Of a DNA stretch of 64,000 nucleotides, positions 61,293 to 64,000 are shown piece after piece. The DNA comes from Selenomonas dianae (GTDB lineage: Bacteria > Bacillota > Negativicutes > Selenomonadales > Selenomonadaceae). The position numbers were made by a program, and so were the translations under genes. Under the pieces are notes generated by a model. The model did no database searches and was not told where the DNA came from. It saw nothing but the letters and a program-made list of their open reading frames with translations. Within the stretch, counting starts at the first letter, position 1. Each line of letters opens with the position of its first letter. The stretch is taken from assembly GCF_030644225.1 (NCBI RefSeq), contig NZ_CP128650.1, forward strand, positions 444,001 through 508,000. The letters are read 5' to 3'.

Positions 61293-63464
61293 ATGAGCCG
61301 TTATTGGAATAAGATCCGAACGCTTCCTTTGGATGAAGTCCTGCGCCGTGGTTCTCGCATGATACAGCATAGAGCTTTGAGTAAACTGAACAAATGGAAA
61401 GCCGAATTTCAATCGACCTATGCCACGCGTGAAGATCCATGTCTTGAAGTACCGGTGCGCTTTTCTAATGACTCATTTGAGGAGAATGGTGCTCAGGTAA
61501 CTGCGTTAGCAAATCTCTTTCGAGTGCATAAATTTGATCTTCTTGGCAGTGGTTGGCGCAGAGTATATTATGGCATGATCGCTCTCGGCGTCGAAGGAAA
61601 TGTGTACCCGCCGCACGAGGCTGTCATCGCTGATCGTGCTGGGGACTGGCTTTCGGGTAAGATTCCGTCTGTCAATCTTCATTATGCAAAAAAAGTGTGG
61701 ACGCTGATTGATGCGGACTATGAGCCGATTCCTTGGCAGATGGATTTTAAGTCCGGCTATACATGGTCTGCTGAGACGTGGTATACGGAGATTGCTTACG
61801 GACATTTGCCGGGTGTTGATGTGAAGGTGCCGTGGGAGCTCGCCCGTATGCAGCATTTGCCGATGCTTGCACGGGCTTTTCGCGTGGCGGAGGCATCGGA
61901 ACGGAATGTGTATGTGCGAGAGTTTCGTAATGAGATTCTGGACTTTATTGCAACGAACCCGCCACAGTTTGGTGTGAACTGGCACTGCACGATGGATGTG
62001 GGGATTCGCGTAGCCAACTGGCTCGTTTCCTATGATCTTTTCAAGACATTCGGGGCTTCATTTGATGAGGTTTTTGAGCGTGTTCTCGCCGCATCTGTAT
62101 ATGATCATGGCAGACACATCATCCGCAATTTGGAGTATAGCCCGGCGTTTCGTTCTAATCATTACCTTTCAGATATTGCAGGGCTTCTGTTTGCTGCGCT
62201 TCATCTGCCAACCTCCGATGAGACGGATGGTTGGCTTGCTTTTGCACTCCAAGAGCTTATCTCGGAGATGGCGCACGAATTTCATGAGGATGGCAGCAAT
62301 TTTGAGGGGTCAACCAGTTATCATCGTCTCTCAACGGAGCTGATGCTGTATAGTGCCCTTTTTGCTGTGCAGATGGATCCGGCGCGACGCAATCGAGTGA
62401 AGGATTATAAGTGTTCTCTTCATCATGCTCAGCCCCCATTAAAGCCGATAGAGGAGCAGGCATTCGATCTGGATGGTAATGAAATTTTCCCCGCATGGTT
62501 TTGGGAGCGGTTGGCAAAGGCTCTGCGGTTTACCTCTGATCTCATGCATGAAGATGGGACGATCCCACAGGTCGGAGATAATGACAGCGGTCGTTTTTTG
62601 AAACTGAACCCTGTCTATGATGTGCTGACGGAAGACGATGCAGTTGCGAAATATGGAAACCTCAAAGGTTTTCCCGCGATGCAAGATGTTTTATACTATG
62701 ACGAGAACATCCTCAACCATGAGCATCTGAAAGGTGCATATCGTGTTTTGTGTGGTCTTGGCAATAATTCACCGATCGATTTTGAAATGGTACTCCTTCG
62801 ATCTCTGGCAAAAAAAATACCCACAGGTCACCTTGCGGATAATGTTTTGTTATCGGATGACTCTGTGCGTGTGAAAGATTTTGTTGATGCGTTGCCTGTG
62901 GCAGACCTTGATATGCAGGAATATCATTTTCCAAAGCCGAAAGAGCAGGTTTCGGCTTTACGTTGCTATCCATATGAGGGGATGGGGCTATATATCTTCA
63001 AATCCCCCCATCTTTACATGACCGTGCGTTGTGGTGAGATTGGTCAGAAGGGGAATGGCGGACATGCGCATAACGACCAGCTCTCCATTACTCTTCGGAT
63101 TGATGGGAAGGATATTATTGTCGATCCCGGAACATATCTTTATACACCTCTGCCCGAGCGGCGCAATGAATTTCGCTCAACAATGGTACATTTCACCGTA
63201 CAGAAAGATGGTGCAGAGCAGAATCCGTGGCATCCGGGGAGCGAAGGGCTTTTCTCGATGATGCATGAGGCTACCTCTGCTAAAGTTCTGCTGCTGACAC
63301 CAAACGCTATTGTTATGGAGCACAGCGGATTTGGCGATAAGGTTTATCGTGTGGTAGAAATCTTGGAGGATGAGGTGTGGATACGAGATTATGGTGATGG
63401 GATTACACGATGGTTGTCATCCGCAGCAATTTCCAATGGGTATGGAAAAATAATCGCAGAATAG
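61293..63464 (+). CDS. heparinase II/III family protein (alginate lyase-like)
   Basis: The 723-residue protein shows an N-terminal alpha/alpha toroid domain and a C-terminal beta-sandwich with GNGGHAHNDQLSITLRIDG and IVDPGTYLYTP, the heparinase II/III signature. In exopolysaccharide loci such proteins act as lyases or epimerases of uronic-acid polymers, which fits the WecC-type dehydrogenase upstream. No signal peptide is evident. GAGGGGTGACTG precedes ATG 61293. GC content rises again here. Confidence 0.86.
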   Translation: MSRYWNKIRTLPLDEVLRRGSRMIQHRALSKLNKWKAEFQSTYATREDPCLEVPVRFSNDSFEENGAQVTALANLFRVHKFDLLGSGWRRVYYGMIALGVEGNVYPPHEAVIADRAGDWLSGKIPSVNLHYAKKVWTLIDADYEPIPWQMDFKSGYTWSAETWYTEIAYGHLPGVDVKVPWELARMQHLPMLARAFRVAEASERNVYVREFRNEILDFIATNPPQFGVNWHCTMDVGIRVANWLVSYDLFKTFGASFDEVFERVLAASVYDHGRHIIRNLEYSPAFRSNHYLSDIAGLLFAALHLPTSDETDGWLAFALQELISEMAHEFHEDGSNFEGSTSYHRLSTELMLYSALFAVQMDPARRNRVKDYKCSLHHAQPPLKPIEEQAFDLDGNEIFPAWFWERLAKALRFTSDLMHEDGTIPQVGDNDSGRFLKLNPVYDVLTEDDAVAKYGNLKGFPAMQDVLYYDENILNHEHLKGAYRVLCGLGNNSPIDFEMVLLRSLAKKIPTGHLADNVLLSDDSVRVKDFVDALPVADLDMQEYHFPKPKEQVSALRCYPYEGMGLYIFKSPHLYMTVRCGEIGQKGNGGHAHNDQLSITLRIDGKDIIVDPGTYLYTPLPERRNEFRSTMVHFTVQKDGAEQNPWHPGSEGLFSMMHEATSAKVLLLTPNAIVMEHSGFGDKVYRVVEILEDEVWIRDYGDGITRWLSSAAISNGYGKIIAE

Positions 63465-63486
63465 CGTTTGCAAGAGGAGGATTCTT

Positions 63487-64000
63487 GTGCTCTTCAATTC
63501 TTACGAGTTTATCTTTTTGTTTTTACCGATCGTATTATGCTGTTACTTTATTTTTTCCTCCTATGGGAGAGTGCAGGGGCATATAGTTCTTGTCTTTGCG
63601 AGTCTGTTTTTTTATGGATGGTGGAATCCAAATTATTTGGCTCTGATTTTGTTTTCCGTATGTATGAACTTTACATTGGGGAAATATTGCATTCAGGTTG
63701 GAGAGCGTCGTTGGCTTGCTGCAGGTGTTGCGCTCAACCTGGCTTTGCTTGGTTATTATAAATATACGGATTTCTTTATTGAAAATATCAATGTGCTTTT
63801 TCATGCAGACTATGCGCTTTATCACCTAGTGCTTCCACTCGGAATTTCCTTCTTTACATTTACACAGATAGCGTATCTTGTGGAGACATATCGCGGGAAG
63901 GTTTTTCAACATCATTTTCTCAGCTATATCCTGTTTGTGACCTATTTTCCGCATCTGTTGGCGGGTCCCATTATTCATTATGAAAATATGATGCCGCAGT
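63487..64000 (+). CDS. MBOAT family O-acyltransferase (AlgI-like), 5' part
   Basis: The gene starts at GTG 63487 (AAGAGGAGG upstream) and is cut by the window end after 171 codons. Motifs FYGWWNP, YYKYTDFF and PLGISFFTFTQIAYLVE are typical of MBOAT acyltransferases such as AlgI and DltB, which move acyl groups across the membrane to extracellular polymers. Its catalytic His is beyond the window. With the CoA ligase and GNAT-like genes it suggests an acylated polysaccharide. Confidence 0.88.
   Translation, partial: MLFNSYEFIFLFLPIVLCCYFIFSSYGRVQGHIVLVFASLFFYGWWNPNYLALILFSVCMNFTLGKYCIQVGERRWLAAGVALNLALLGYYKYTDFFIENINVLFHADYALYHLVLPLGISFFTFTQIAYLVETYRGKVFQHHFLSYILFVTYFPHLLAGPIIHYENMMPQ

Noticed and set aside
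1-64000. tRNA, rRNA and CRISPR arrays
   Set aside because: I looked for cloverleaf-like sequences, rRNA segments and regularly spaced repeats and saw none that I could support. The repeats in the autotransporter are coding.

Overview
The window looks like chromosome from a Gram-negative Firmicute of the Negativicutes, most likely Selenomonas or a close relative. The housekeeping clusters are typical of Firmicutes (rapZ-yvcK-whiA, yaaO-like decarboxylase-tmk-rnmV-ksgA, a DegS-type kinase). The same DNA also encodes an outer membrane: an autotransporter with a terminal-Phe beta-barrel, a Wza-like exporter and type IV pilus parts. The genus is an inference; the window contains no rRNA or tRNA gene that I could find.

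Layout. 1-1.5 kb: two small ORFs, a repeat element and an Rpn-type nuclease gene. 1.6-7.8 kb: an orphan acetolactate synthase gene running into a pseudopilin/type IV pilus assembly block (five pilin-like genes, a prepilin peptidase, PilM/PilN-like and PilO-like proteins). 7.9-10.7 kb: the shikimate genes aroC-aroK-aroB. 10.8-16 kb: diguanylate cyclase, rplS, lepB, exonuclease III and RF3. 16.2-20 kb: a large autotransporter. 20.2-25.7 kb, mostly minus strand: exported protein, RclA-like oxidoreductase, fumarase, a Gx-transporter/NusG-II pair, and a compact locus that looks like an Fst/par-type I toxin-antitoxin. 25.8-33.3 kb: two HAD phosphatases, rapZ-yvcK-whiA, a polysaccharide deacetylase, an exported protein and a minimal chemoreceptor. 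33.4-40.6 kb: a YgbA-like protein, a DegS-like kinase, decarboxylase-tmk-rnmV-ksgA, a PHP phosphatase and an AEC transporter. 40.6 kb to the end: a surface-polysaccharide locus that begins at a near-consensus promoter and runs off the window.

The polysaccharide locus has a Wzx/Wzy logic: exporter, chain-length regulator, initiating phosphoglycosyltransferase, glycosyltransferases, polymerase, flippase, a UDP-sugar dehydrogenase, and modifying enzymes (GNAT-like, deacetylase-like, methyltransferase, heparinase-like, MBOAT). Its first three genes and the wecC/bi-domain/heparinase genes resemble the rest of the chromosome in base use. The genes at about 44.2-48.5 and 51.9-61.2 kb are visibly AT-richer, which suggests a mosaic. 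Inside the second AT-rich part an ABC-type ATPase and a small PD-(D/E)XK-like protein sit between two diverged copies of the last 53 bases of the oxidoreductase gene, as if a two-gene cassette had been swapped in.

The most interesting observations are: (1) the candidate type I toxin-antitoxin at 24.75-25.07 kb, with convergent promoters, shared bidirectional terminator, direct repeats and a 29-residue hydrophobic peptide; (2) the ATPase/nuclease cassette and its duplicated flank; (3) a ten-G tract inside a methyltransferase gene; (4) a family of about 165-bp repeats with inverted ends, two copies of which supply the stop codon of the neighbouring gene.
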